The translations under genes were made by a program, and so were the position numbers. From Elusimicrobiota bacterium (GTDB taxonomy: Bacteria; Omnitrophota; Gorgyraeia; Zapsychrales; Fredricksoniimonadaceae): a stretch of DNA of 12,731 bases. Below the pieces are notes generated by a model. It worked only from the letters and a program-made list of their open reading frames with translations, had not been told where the DNA came from and searched no databases. Below are positions 1-6,736 of the stretch, one piece after another (the stretch's first letter is position 1; each line of letters starts with the position of its first letter). The stretch is from assembly GCA_012514595.1 (NCBI GenBank), contig JAAYZZ010000211.1, forward strand, positions 1 through 12,731. Reading direction: 5' to 3'.

Positions 1-1130
1 TCTTCCTGGGTGACCTGGGGATCATACATCTTGAAATCCGAACTCTGGATCGGAGAAAGGGCGACCGGCGTCATGTTCCCGGCCCCCATAACGGTCACCC
101 GGAGCGTCAGGGGATCTCCGACCTTCACCTCCGACGGAGATAGCACGGCATCCATTGTAAAACGGCCGACCGCACCCGAGAACCCCTGCGGGGCCCCCTC
201 CACAGGAAGGTCCCGGACCCTCATCGCCACCGACGGGGCCGTGATCGAGATGCGCCGGGCCTGATAATTCCCGAAGAACGAGGAAAAAAACTCGTCATCA
301 AAGACGCTTCCCGAGAAAGGAGAGCGCCGCGACGCTGTCTTCAAAAGAAGATCGGCAGAGACGACCGCAGGCCCGAGGGAGATGTCCCCGGCCTTGAGAG
401 GGGTCATCACGGTCCGGAATTCCACAACCTGATAGGCCTGCCCCCCGAGGACCTCCTGATACTGCCGGATCTCAGGGTCGCCAGACAGCGCGAATCCCGT
501 CTGGCGGATCTCCGGAAGTGAGATGTTCTTGAGCTGTACTTTCCCAACATAAAGTTTGACCGTGACCGGAACCTCCTCGTTCACAAAGCATCCGGCCTTC
601 GCGGGCACGATCACCATCCGGATCTGATCGGCCAGTGTCGCGGGATCATCCTGACCCGAGGCCTCTCCCCCATCCGCAGCGGCAGGCCCCACATCGACGA
701 CAAGGGCCCGGGTCTGATAGTCCTGCCCCTGGACCGTCAGATCAAAGGAGGGGATCGTGAACTTCCCCTCTTTGAGAGGGATCAAAAGATATGTGAAGGC
801 CTGGGAGGAGGAATAAGTGCCATTAACGACCCGGATCTGCGTCGAGGGGCCGATATAGCGGGTCTCGAACCCGTCGATCGGGGGAATCCTGGGCGGCTCC
901 AGGTTCTGCGCCCCCTGGACGGTCAAGATGAGATGCCCCGCGGTCCCCAACGTCAGACGGGCAGGATCGACTTCAGCCGTAAATGAGATCTCGTCTGCAA
1001 AAGAGAACGGGACAAGGGACAAGGAACAGGGGACAACGAAGAAACAAAGAAGAGAGAAAAGATGAGAAAAAAAAGAGAGCCTTTTTCTGCCTTTTTTTCC
1101 CTGCCCCCTGTCCCTTGTCGCTTGTCCCAT
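1..1130 (-). CDS. batD: BatD family protein (oxygen-tolerance/aerotolerance), N-terminal part, runs off left edge
   Basis: The frame is open from ATG at 1130 to the window edge (376 codons, no stop), so the gene is 3'-truncated by the window. The ATG sits 4 bases after the BatC stop; the only ribosome-site-like bases are an AAGGA overlapping that stop. Residues 1-45 form a long Sec signal peptide: a basic n-region with GKKGRKR (11-17), a hydrophobic Leu/Phe/Ser core, and SFA before DEISF, giving predicted cleavage after Ala45. Beta-rich repeats follow, with BatD-like phrases: VDPARLTLG near the start, and later GDPLTLRVTVMGAGNM followed by KMYDPQ. Family members are periplasmic, anchored by a C-terminal helix (outside the window), and are thought to work with BatA, BatB and BatC. 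The family is usually about 500-600 residues. Oddly, the signal peptide is encoded by an inverted repeat (1009-1128). The identity rests on sequence style plus operon position. Confidence 0.88.
   Translation of the reverse strand, partial: MGQATRDRGQGKKGRKRLSFFSHLFSLLCFFVVPCSLSLVPFSFADEISFTAEVDPARLTLGTAGHLILTVQGAQNLEPPRIPPIDGFETRYIGPSTQIRVVNGTYSSSQAFTYLLIPLKEGKFTIPSFDLTVQGQDYQTRALVVDVGPAAADGGEASGQDDPATLADQIRMVIVPAKAGCFVNEEVPVTVKLYVGKVQLKNISLPEIRQTGFALSGDPEIRQYQEVLGGQAYQVVEFRTVMTPLKAGDISLGPAVVSADLLLKTASRRSPFSGSVFDDEFFSSFFGNYQARRISITAPSVAMRVRDLPVEGAPQGFSGAVGRFTMDAVLSPSEVKVGDPLTLRVTVMGAGNMTPVALSPIQSSDFKMYDPQVTQE
1009..1128. repeat. Imperfect inverted repeat, 27-base arms, inside the BatD signal-peptide coding region
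   Basis: The arms are 1009-1035 and 1102-1128 and pair at 24 of 27 positions around a 66-base loop. The word is built from GGGACAAG/GGACA units, seen on the plus strand in the left arm and complemented in the right arm. The loop is itself split into a near-pure purine tract (1038-1079) and a pyrimidine tract (1080-1101). On the coding strand the 5' arm covers BatD codons 1-10 and the 3' arm codons 32-41. In mRNA it could form a hairpin starting at the last base of the start codon. It is not a terminator, because BatD reads straight through it. Its origin as a mobile palindromic element is inference. Confidence 0.85.
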
Positions 1131-1134
1131 ATCC

Positions 1135-2073
1135 TTACCAGTCCCTCACAACTCCCGCATTCTTTCCGGATCGCGGCACCAGGTTCAACAATCCTTTGGG
1201 CTCTTCCTGCCGACCGAACTCATCCAGCATCGCCTGGGCCTCTTTTTCAGATAATAGGCCGCCCTCCCGAACTTGTCCAGAGGAAGCCCCCTCTTTCTCT
1301 TCATCTCCGGCGGGACCCTGGGAGGACTCGGAGGCCCCTTCCCCCTGGTCCTCGTCCGGCCGATCTTCCTGAGCCGAGTCCTCTCTCTCGCCGGGCTCCG
1401 GAACATCGTTCAGCGAGGAATCCTCCCGGGGATCCTGCGCTCCTTTTGAACCCTCCGCCCGCTCCCCGGCTTCCTGTTCCCCTGACTCGCCCCGCGCCTC
1501 CGCTTTCTGATCCTGAGATCCTTCGTCTTTCTTCTGCGGATCGCCCTGCTGATCCTTATCGTTCTTTCCCAAAGGACAGGACGAGGAGGAAGGAGGCTGG
1601 ACCTTGAGACGCTCCAGCTCCCTCTTCACGACCTCATGATTGAACCTTGCGTCCTCATCCTTGGGATCTTCATCCATGACCTTCTGAAAATACCCGAGGG
1701 ATTCCTCGAGGTCCTTGATCGCGCCATCGCGGTCCTCTGGCCCCCGGGCCATCCCTTTATAATAAAGGGCCCGCCCGAGATTGTAACGGACCAGCGGCAG
1801 GACCTTTTCATCGTCCATCAGAAGAGCCCTGCGGAGATGATCGACCGCCTTGTCCTGATCCCCCGCCTTCTGACGCGCGGTCCCCAGATTGTATTCCACA
1901 ACAGGAGCCTCTTGCGCCTTTTCCAGCGCCTTCTCATAGAAGGCCGTCGCGGCAGCAAAATCCCCGTCGGTGAACGCCCTGTTCCCCTGACGGACCTCCC
2001 GCCATCCGGGCGCGGCGCACACGATCGAAGGGAACGCAAGGACCAACACTGTCACAAGGACCGGTCTCTTCAT
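1135..2073 (-). CDS. batC: BatC: periplasmic TPR protein with acidic low-complexity tail
   Basis: The protein has 312 residues. Residues 1-20 are a signal peptide (basic MKR, hydrophobic core, cleavage near CA/AP). Two to three tetratricopeptide repeats follow at about 24-57, 58-91 and 96-137, with typical YNLG-x-A starts. From about 170 to 270 there is a very polar Glu/Asp/Gln/Ser/Gly-rich linker. The C-terminal motif LSEKEAQAMLDEF (about 274-286) and the terminal RDW resemble other BatC proteins. TPRs mediate protein contacts, and in the Bat system this is thought to be the periplasmic scaffold beside BatA/BatB/BatD. The start overlaps the BatB stop by 4 bases (ATGA), with GAGGAAG just upstream, so translation is probably coupled. 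The acidic linker is common in this family and is not a frameshift artefact: reading frame and both flanks stay consistent. Confidence 0.92.
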   Translation of the reverse strand: MKRPVLVTVLVLAFPSIVCAAPGWREVRQGNRAFTDGDFAAATAFYEKALEKAQEAPVVEYNLGTARQKAGDQDKAVDHLRRALLMDDEKVLPLVRYNLGRALYYKGMARGPEDRDGAIKDLEESLGYFQKVMDEDPKDEDARFNHEVVKRELERLKVQPPSSSSCPLGKNDKDQQGDPQKKDEGSQDQKAEARGESGEQEAGERAEGSKGAQDPREDSSLNDVPEPGEREDSAQEDRPDEDQGEGASESSQGPAGDEEKEGASSGQVREGGLLSEKEAQAMLDEFGRQEEPKGLLNLVPRSGKNAGVVRDW

Positions 2074-3068
2074 CTCTTCCTCATGGTCACGAACATCTCT
2101 GCGAACAGACAGAGCAGGACCAGGACCAGGGGATACTGGAACCTGTCGATCATCCGTCGGCTGACCCTGCCGTCCTCGTCCCGTTTTGCGGTCTTTGCGA
2201 TCTGCTCGTCATAAAGATAGTCCAGGCCGAAATCGGCCCCGCTCGCCCGGATATAGGCTCCGCCGGTGAGAGCGGCGACCTGCCTGAGGAGCGGTTCATT
2301 GAGCCGCGATTTGACAAAATTACCCTCGGGATCCTTGAGAAAGACCATCTGACCCTTCTCATCCGGGACCCGCACCATCTCTCCATTCTCCGTTCCGACC
2401 CCGATCGTGGCGATCCTGATCCCCTTCTCGGCGGCCTTCTTCGCCCAGGACAGAGGATCCCCCTCGAGGCTCTCCCCGTCGGTGATCAGGACCAGAAGAC
2501 TGCTTTTGACAGGCATCTTCTCAAGGGCCCTCATCCCCTCGGCGATGGCGGAACCGATGTTGGTCCCGCCCCGCGGGATCGTCCCCGCGTTCAGGTCCTC
2601 AAGGCTCAAAAGGACACCGGCCATATCGACCGTGAGCGGACACACCAGAAACGCATCCCCGGAGAAGGCAATGATCCCCACCCGGTCACCGCCAAGTCGT
2701 TTCAGGAAATCCCGCACCGCCAACTTCACACGGTCCAGACGGGTCGGACGGATATCTTCGGTCAGCATGCTCTTGGAGACATCGACCGCAAAAAGGATAT
2801 CGGAACCGCTGCGCCGGACCTCCTGCCACTGGAATCCCCACTGAGGCCTTGCCAGGGCCACGACGGAAAAGACCGCGGCCGCGACCAGCCAGAGCTCCCT
2901 GAGGAGATACTGACGCGAAGAATAACCCTGCGCGACCTCGGGCAAAAGCCGCTTGTCCAGGAACCGCCGCACCCTCTTGCGCCGGACCTTGGACAAGAGA
3001 TAAAGCCCCCCCGCGAAGATCACAACGGAGACCATCCCCCAAAACATCTCAGGTGCCGCAAAGGTCAT
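2070..3068 (-). CDS. batB: BatB: membrane-anchored von Willebrand factor A (VWA) protein
   Basis: The protein has 332 residues from the chosen ATG at 3068. It has N-terminal membrane segments (about 8-25 and 57-73), a VWA domain (about 88-270) and a C-terminal helix (about 312-328) before MRKR. The metal-ion-dependent adhesion site is intact: DVSKS at 96-100, Thr169 in GGTNIGSA and Asp197 in ITDGE. Phrases such as GIIAFSGDAFLVCPLT are typical of BatB. VWA proteins of this type bind partners through a divalent metal and act with a MoxR ATPase. Start choice: in-frame starts exist farther upstream at 3125 and at 3074, but AGGAGG at 3077-3082 is 2 bases from the 3074 ATG and 8 bases from the 3068 ATG. 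The latter has normal spacing and leaves 13 bases after the BatA stop. The 3125 start would overlap BatA by 44 bases. Confidence 0.93.
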   Translation of the reverse strand: MTFAAPEMFWGMVSVVIFAGGLYLLSKVRRKRVRRFLDKRLLPEVAQGYSSRQYLLRELWLVAAAVFSVVALARPQWGFQWQEVRRSGSDILFAVDVSKSMLTEDIRPTRLDRVKLAVRDFLKRLGGDRVGIIAFSGDAFLVCPLTVDMAGVLLSLEDLNAGTIPRGGTNIGSAIAEGMRALEKMPVKSSLLVLITDGESLEGDPLSWAKKAAEKGIRIATIGVGTENGEMVRVPDEKGQMVFLKDPEGNFVKSRLNEPLLRQVAALTGGAYIRASGADFGLDYLYDEQIAKTAKRDEDGRVSRRMIDRFQYPLVLVLLCLFAEMFVTMRKR

Positions 3069-3076
3069 CGTCATCC

Positions 3077-3082
3077 CCTCCT
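3077..3082 (-). promoter_or_regulatory. Shine-Dalgarno AGGAGG that decides the BatB start
   Basis: AGGAGG on the minus strand overlaps the BatA stop codon by one base (TGAGGAGG) and lies 8 bases before ATG 3068 but only 2 before ATG 3074. This favours 3068 as the BatB start and suggests termination-reinitiation between batA and batB. Confidence 0.7.
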
Positions 3083-4077
3083 CAAGGGACAGACAAAAAG
3101 ACGGTCCGGGCCAGGAGCACTTCAATGAGAAGAACCCCCAGGGCCGCGATCAAAAAGACGGAAAAGAGTTCCCGATACTCCCGATACGTGACATCCTCAT
3201 ACTCGGTCTTTTCCAGAAGATCGATCTTGTCGTAGATCTCCTGGAGAGAGGCCGTGTCGGTGGCCCGAAAATACTGACCGCCCGTCCCCTCGGCGATCTC
3301 CTCAAGGATCTTCTCGTCGATCTCTGTCGGGATGTTCTGATAACCGCTCCGCCCGAAAATGTCCTGGACAGGGTACGGCGCCATCCCGCGCGTTCCGGCC
3401 CCGATCGTGTAGATCCTAACCCCCAGGGTCCTGGCGATCTCCATGGCCTGATGCGGGGGGACAGACCCGGCGTTGTTCATCCCGTCGGTGAGAAGCACCA
3501 GGACCCGGCTCTTGGCCTTGCTGTCGCGCAACCGGTTCACCCCCGCCGCAATGGCCGACCCGATCGCGGTCCCGTCCTCCATCAGCCCGAACTGGAGCCT
3601 CTCCAGATTGGTCAAAAGCCAGGCGTGATCCACGGTAAGAGGACAAACCGTATACGGCCTCCCCGCAAAGGCGATCAGCCCCAGACGATCGTCCTTCCTT
3701 TTCTCGACGAACTCGGCGACCACTCTCTTCACCGCCTCAAGGCGGTTGGCCCTCTGTCCCTTCAGGGTAAAATCCTCGGCCGCCATGCTGGTCGAAGAGT
3801 CGACCAGAAGAACGATGTCCACCCCCTCGACATGCACACGGCCCCCTTCCAGGGGACTGCGGGGTCCCGCCAACGCAAAAAGAACAAGGGTCAGGACCAC
3901 CAGCCTCAAAAAGAACGGCGCATGCCTCAGACGGACCTTGAGCGTCGGACGGATCCCTTCCAAAAGAACATCCGCAGGAAAAAGAAAGGCTCCTGGCCTT
4001 CGGTGAAAGAAGGCCCAGACAAGCCCCCCGACGACCAGGGGGATGATCCATAAAAAAAGGGGAGTCCGGAATTCCAT
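3082..4077 (-). CDS. batA: BatA: membrane-anchored VWA protein
   Basis: The protein has 331 residues. Membrane segments lie at about 7-23 and 56-71, the VWA domain at about 86-280, and a C-terminal membrane helix at about 303-325. The MIDAS is complete: DSSTS at 93-97, Thr170 in EDGTAIGSA and Asp198 in LLTDG. LRHAPFFLRL ahead of the second helix and FALAGPRSP after it are hallmarks of BatA. It is expected to sit in the inner membrane and pair with BatB and the MoxR ATPase. The start ATG at 4077 follows the upstream stop by 3 bases, with GAAGGGA six bases before it. BatA and BatB are paralogues; BatA is told apart by its first position and the RHAPF phrase. Confidence 0.94.
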   Translation of the reverse strand: MEFRTPLFLWIIPLVVGGLVWAFFHRRPGAFLFPADVLLEGIRPTLKVRLRHAPFFLRLVVLTLVLFALAGPRSPLEGGRVHVEGVDIVLLVDSSTSMAAEDFTLKGQRANRLEAVKRVVAEFVEKRKDDRLGLIAFAGRPYTVCPLTVDHAWLLTNLERLQFGLMEDGTAIGSAIAAGVNRLRDSKAKSRVLVLLTDGMNNAGSVPPHQAMEIARTLGVRIYTIGAGTRGMAPYPVQDIFGRSGYQNIPTEIDEKILEEIAEGTGGQYFRATDTASLQEIYDKIDLLEKTEYEDVTYREYRELFSVFLIAALGVLLIEVLLARTVFLSVP

Positions 4078-4080
4078 TTA

Positions 4081-4731
4081 CTATCCCTTCTGCGGATCAG
4101 GCTGCGGGATGGTCCCCAGAACAAACGCGCGGATCATCCGGAGCCCCTCGATCGCCTCCGCCCCTTCCGGGAGATACTTCGCGAACTTGACCCTGTCACA
4201 GGCCTCCAGGAACCGGCCGATCTCGACCTTCTGCCCTGCCGAAAGGAACGCGGAGGACCGCGCCACGGCCATGAACTCATCGGTCGTCATCTCCGGGGCC
4301 CGGACCCCGAACCGGGAACCGATATACTCTCGCAGCACCTCTGAGAGGCGGGAATAATACGCCTTCACATCTTCGGAACTCCTCAAAAGACCGACCCGAG
4401 GCTCGAGGGCCTCCAGCGCCTCCATCGCGATCTCCCAGGGCAAACGGACAACCTCAGGAACGATCCCCGTCTTCCGCCGCATCCAAACCCGGAGGACGCC
4501 CAACAAAAGAAGCACGCCAAGAAGAAACATTCCGGCGAGAAATAACCTTTCCATGCCTGAAGGGATCGGCAAAGGAGCCCGCACATCCCGGAGCTCCTCT
4601 GCGAAAGCAGAAAGACACAGGAGACAGGACACGTGACACAAGAAAACAAGAAAACCCCACGACCTCCCTCTTGCTCTCTTGTTCCCGCTCTGCGTCTTTT
4701 GGCTTGTGCCCTGTGCCCTACACCCGCTCAT
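4081..4731 (-). CDS. DUF4381-like membrane protein of the Bat operon
   Basis: The protein has 216 residues. It begins with a long basic stretch and a hydrophobic segment (about 25-43) ending in SAFA before EEL, read as a Sec signal peptide with cleavage after Ala44. A second hydrophobic helix (about 63-82) is followed by basic RVWMRRK. The C-terminal helical part holds AYYSRLSEVLREYIGSRFG (about 124-142) and TTDEFM, the typical core of small proteins found between DUF58 and BatA genes. Predicted topology is a short periplasmic N-part, one helix and a cytoplasmic C-part. Start ATG 4731 overlaps the DUF58 stop by 4 bases (ATGA). No later start would keep the signal peptide: the next Met is residue 60. 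Residues 1-35 are encoded by an inverted-repeat region (4627-4718). The family assignment is by pattern and context; molecular role unknown. Confidence 0.75.
   Translation of the reverse strand: MSGCRAQGTSQKTQSGNKRARGRSWGFLVFLCHVSCLLCLSAFAEELRDVRAPLPIPSGMERLFLAGMFLLGVLLLLGVLRVWMRRKTGIVPEVVRLPWEIAMEALEALEPRVGLLRSSEDVKAYYSRLSEVLREYIGSRFGVRAPEMTTDEFMAVARSSAFLSAGQKVEIGRFLEACDRVKFAKYLPEGAEAIEGLRMIRAFVLGTIPQPDPQKG
4627..4718. repeat. Imperfect inverted repeat inside the signal-peptide coding region of the DUF4381-like gene
   Basis: Outer arms 4627-4642 and 4703-4718 match at 12 of 16 positions (words of the GGGCACAGGGCACAAG type). Inner arms 4645-4655 and 4673-4683 match at 9 of 11 (AACAAGA-type words). 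The arms are nested, so one imperfect hairpin is possible. The coding strand is purine-rich in the 5' half and pyrimidine-rich in the 3' half, like the repeat at 1009-1128, but the sequence is different. The outer 5' arm covers codons 5-10 and the outer 3' arm codons 30-35. Confidence 0.65.
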
Positions 4732-5618
4732 CGCATCCTCCGTCTGCGCATGGCAAAGAACCGGACCAGTTCATCCGAGAACGACCTGTCGGTCCAGGCA
4801 TCGATATGGTCCATGCCCACAGCCCGAAAAGTCCTTGCTCGCAGCGCCAGACGCTCCCGGGCCCGGGCCGCATAACTCTCCCGGGCCTTTCGGTCGGAGG
4901 TATCCACTACCCGACGGATCCCGGCCTCCGCATCCTCAAGTTCCAGAAGTCCGCAATCCGGCAGATCGACCTCCCGGGGATCGTTCAGGGTGACCGCGAT
5001 GAGATCATGACGGCGGTTCGTGACCGTCAGGACCTTTCGGATCCCCTCCGCATCGGCCGGCCCCAGAAAATCCGAGATCAGAAAACACACGGCCCGACGG
5101 GACAAAACCTTGTTCAGGAACTCCAGGGCCGTCTCCGCCCGGCTGCCCCGCCCCTGCGGCTCATAGGACAGGACCTCCCGGATCAGACGCAGCACATGCC
5201 CCCGGCCCTTGCGGGGAGGAATATATTTCTCGACAGTATCACTGAAAAAAAGAAGCCCGATCTTGTCGTTGTTGCGGATCGCAGAGAACGCCAGGACCGC
5301 CGCGATCTCGGCCGCCATCCGGTTCTTGACGTCCCGGACGGTCCCGAAATGGCAGGAGCGGGACACATCGACCATGAGCATGACCGTCAGTTCCCGCTCC
5401 TCGACGTATTTCTTGATATGCGGGATGCCGGTACGGGCGGTCACGTTCCAGTCGATGAGGCGCGTGTCATCTCCAGGCTGATACTCCCTCACCTCATCGA
5501 ACTCGATCCCGCGGCCCTTGAAGACACTGTGGTACTGCCCCGCGAACACATCCGTCACCAGACGGCTTGTCACGATCTCGATACGGCGGATCTTGTCAAA
5601 AAGGGAGTGGGGAAGCAT
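4728..5618 (-). CDS. DUF58 domain protein of the MoxR/Bat cluster
   Basis: The protein has 296 residues from ATG 5618. The DUF58 signature is clear near residues 35-80: GRGIEFDEVREYQPGDD, then TRLIDWNVTARTG and KKYVEERE. It is followed by a degenerate VWA-like fold with a metal-site-like DVSRS (84-88). No membrane helix or signal peptide is seen, so it is probably cytoplasmic. DUF58 proteins almost always sit next to a MoxR ATPase and are considered its partners; their biochemistry is poorly known. A GTG three codons upstream (5627) is possible, but it lies inside the arm of an inverted repeat. Neither start has a good Shine-Dalgarno, so the choice is uncertain by 9 bases. The gene is separated from MoxR by 92 bases, the widest gap in the left half, and ends with an ATGA overlap into the next gene. 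Confidence 0.92.
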   Translation of the reverse strand: MLPHSLFDKIRRIEIVTSRLVTDVFAGQYHSVFKGRGIEFDEVREYQPGDDTRLIDWNVTARTGIPHIKKYVEERELTVMLMVDVSRSCHFGTVRDVKNRMAAEIAAVLAFSAIRNNDKIGLLFFSDTVEKYIPPRKGRGHVLRLIREVLSYEPQGRGSRAETALEFLNKVLSRRAVCFLISDFLGPADAEGIRKVLTVTNRRHDLIAVTLNDPREVDLPDCGLLELEDAEAGIRRVVDTSDRKARESYAARARERLALRARTFRAVGMDHIDAWTDRSFSDELVRFFAMRRRRMR

Positions 5619-5623
5619 AGAAC

Positions 5624-5699
5624 GCACAGAGCCTAGAGCTCAGAGCATGGAACTCAAAACGCGGGAGGCTCTTTACCCTCTCCGCTCCCCGCTCTGTGC
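5624..5699. repeat. Imperfect inverted repeat in the MoxR-DUF58 gap
   Basis: The outer 9 bases are perfect: GCACAGAGC at 5624-5632 and its complement GCTCTGTGC at 5691-5699. Extending inward to 22-base arms (5624-5645 and 5678-5699) gives 17 of 22 matches with GAGC and AGAG blocks. The hairpin would fill almost the whole 92-base gap and end just before the DUF58 start, so it could affect DUF58 translation or transcript processing. There is no U-run after it on the minus strand, so it is not a typical intrinsic terminator. Same architecture as the repeats at 1009 and 4627, but different words. Confidence 0.75.
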
Positions 5700-5710
5700 T
5701 CCGGGCTTTT

Positions 5711-6706
5711 TCAGGGCACCTTCACTTCATCAAAGATCCGACGGACGATATCCTCGGAGGTCTTGTTCTCGGCCTCGGCCTCGTAGGTCGGGATGATCCG
5801 GTGCCTCAGGACATCCATCCCGATCGATTTCACATCCTGCGGGGTCACGTATCCCCGCCCCTGGATGAAGGCATAGGCCTTGGAGGCCAGCGCGAGTGCG
5901 ATCGTGGCGCGGGGACTCGCCCCGTACTGGACAAGGGGCCTGATATCCTTGAGCCCGTGACTCTCGGGATCCCGCGAGGCCTCGACGATATCCACGATAT
6001 AGTGATGGATCTTCTCATCCACATAGATCTCGTCCACCACCTGGCGCACACGAAGAATATCGTCGAGAGAAACGATCCTGTTGACCGCGATCCTGCGGTC
6101 CGTGAAGGCCATGCGCTTGAGGATCTCGCGTTCTTCTTCGACGGAAGGATAGGTCACCCGGACCTTCAGCATGAAGCGGTCCACCTGGGCCTCGGGCAGA
6201 GGATAGGTTCCCTCCTGCTCGATGGGGTTCTGCGTCGCCATGACAAGAAAAGGATCCTGCAGTGGCAAGGTCTGGTCGCCGATGGTGACCTGTCGCTCCT
6301 GCATGGCCTCCAACAGAGCGCTCTGCACCTTGGCCGGGGCGCGGTTGATCTCATCGGCGAGGATGATATTCGCAAAGACCGGCCCTTTTTTCACGGAGAA
6401 CGTCGCGGACCTCGGATCATAGATCGTGGTCCCGATCAGGTCCGCCGGGAGCATGTCCGGTGTGAACTGGATCCTTTGAAAGCGGGCCTGAAGGGTCTCG
6501 GCAAGGGTCTTGACCGCGGTGGTCTTGGCCAGTCCCGGAACCCCCTCCACGAGCACATGACCATTCGCCAGGATCCCGACAAGGAGACGTTCGAGGAGCT
6601 CCCGCTGCCCCACCACGACCTTCTGGGTCTCCATCAAAAGAGCGCTCACAAAAGCGCTTTCCCTTCGGACCTTCTCGTTGATCGCCGTGATCCCTTCCCC
6701 TGCCAT
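5711..6706 (-). CDS. moxR: MoxR family AAA+ ATPase
   Basis: The protein has 331 residues from the chosen ATG at 6706, normal for the family. Walker A is GVPGLAKT (55-62) and Walker B is ILADEIN (115-121). The MoxR-typical sensor region ATQNPIEQEGTYPLPEAQ (157-174) leads into DRF, and a C-terminal lid carries GASPRAT. MoxR proteins are cytoplasmic ATPases thought to remodel or load VWA partners, here BatA, BatB and DUF58. An in-frame ATG at 6727 exists, but a strong AAGGAGGG at 6711-6718 stands 4 bases before the 6706 ATG and nothing convincing precedes 6727. The gene follows the HD-GYP gene by 30 bases and may belong to the same transcript or start a new one; no clear promoter was seen. Confidence 0.96.
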   Translation of the reverse strand: MAGEGITAINEKVRRESAFVSALLMETQKVVVGQRELLERLLVGILANGHVLVEGVPGLAKTTAVKTLAETLQARFQRIQFTPDMLPADLIGTTIYDPRSATFSVKKGPVFANIILADEINRAPAKVQSALLEAMQERQVTIGDQTLPLQDPFLVMATQNPIEQEGTYPLPEAQVDRFMLKVRVTYPSVEEEREILKRMAFTDRRIAVNRIVSLDDILRVRQVVDEIYVDEKIHHYIVDIVEASRDPESHGLKDIRPLVQYGASPRATIALALASKAYAFIQGRGYVTPQDVKSIGMDVLRHRIIPTYEAEAENKTSEDIVRRIFDEVKVP

Positions 6707-6710
6707 AACA

Positions 6711-6718
6711 CCCTCCTT
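6711..6718 (-). promoter_or_regulatory. Strong Shine-Dalgarno that decides the MoxR start
   Basis: AAGGAGGG on the minus strand, 4 bases before ATG 6706, is the best ribosome-binding site in the window. It falls inside the seven-codon extension that the ATG at 6727 would add, arguing for the shorter protein. Confidence 0.75.
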
Positions 6719-6736
6719 GCTCTTCATCCGGAAGAA

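Noticed and set aside
1009..1128. Inverted repeat as an intrinsic terminator between batC and batD
   Set aside because: The BatD frame passes through it without stops and yields a proper signal peptide joined to BatD-type sequence.
1441..1570. BatC acidic tail as a frameshifted or non-coding stretch
   Set aside because: The frame continues without break into the conserved BatC C-terminus, and Glu/Gln/Asp-rich linkers are usual in this family.
983..1607. Two plus-strand open frames over the BatC/BatD junction
   Set aside because: They overlap clear minus-strand genes, have Pro/Ser/Arg-rich nonsense composition, and owe their openness to the low-complexity BatC linker and the inverted repeat.
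3069..3125. Longer BatB N-terminus starting at 3125
   Set aside because: It would overlap the BatA 3' end by 44 bases and put a polar extension before the first membrane helix, while a strong AGGAGG supports 3068.
5619..5627. GTG at 5627 as the DUF58 start
   Set aside because: It has no Shine-Dalgarno and sits in a repeat arm. ATG 5618 is preferred, though not proven, and the difference is three residues.
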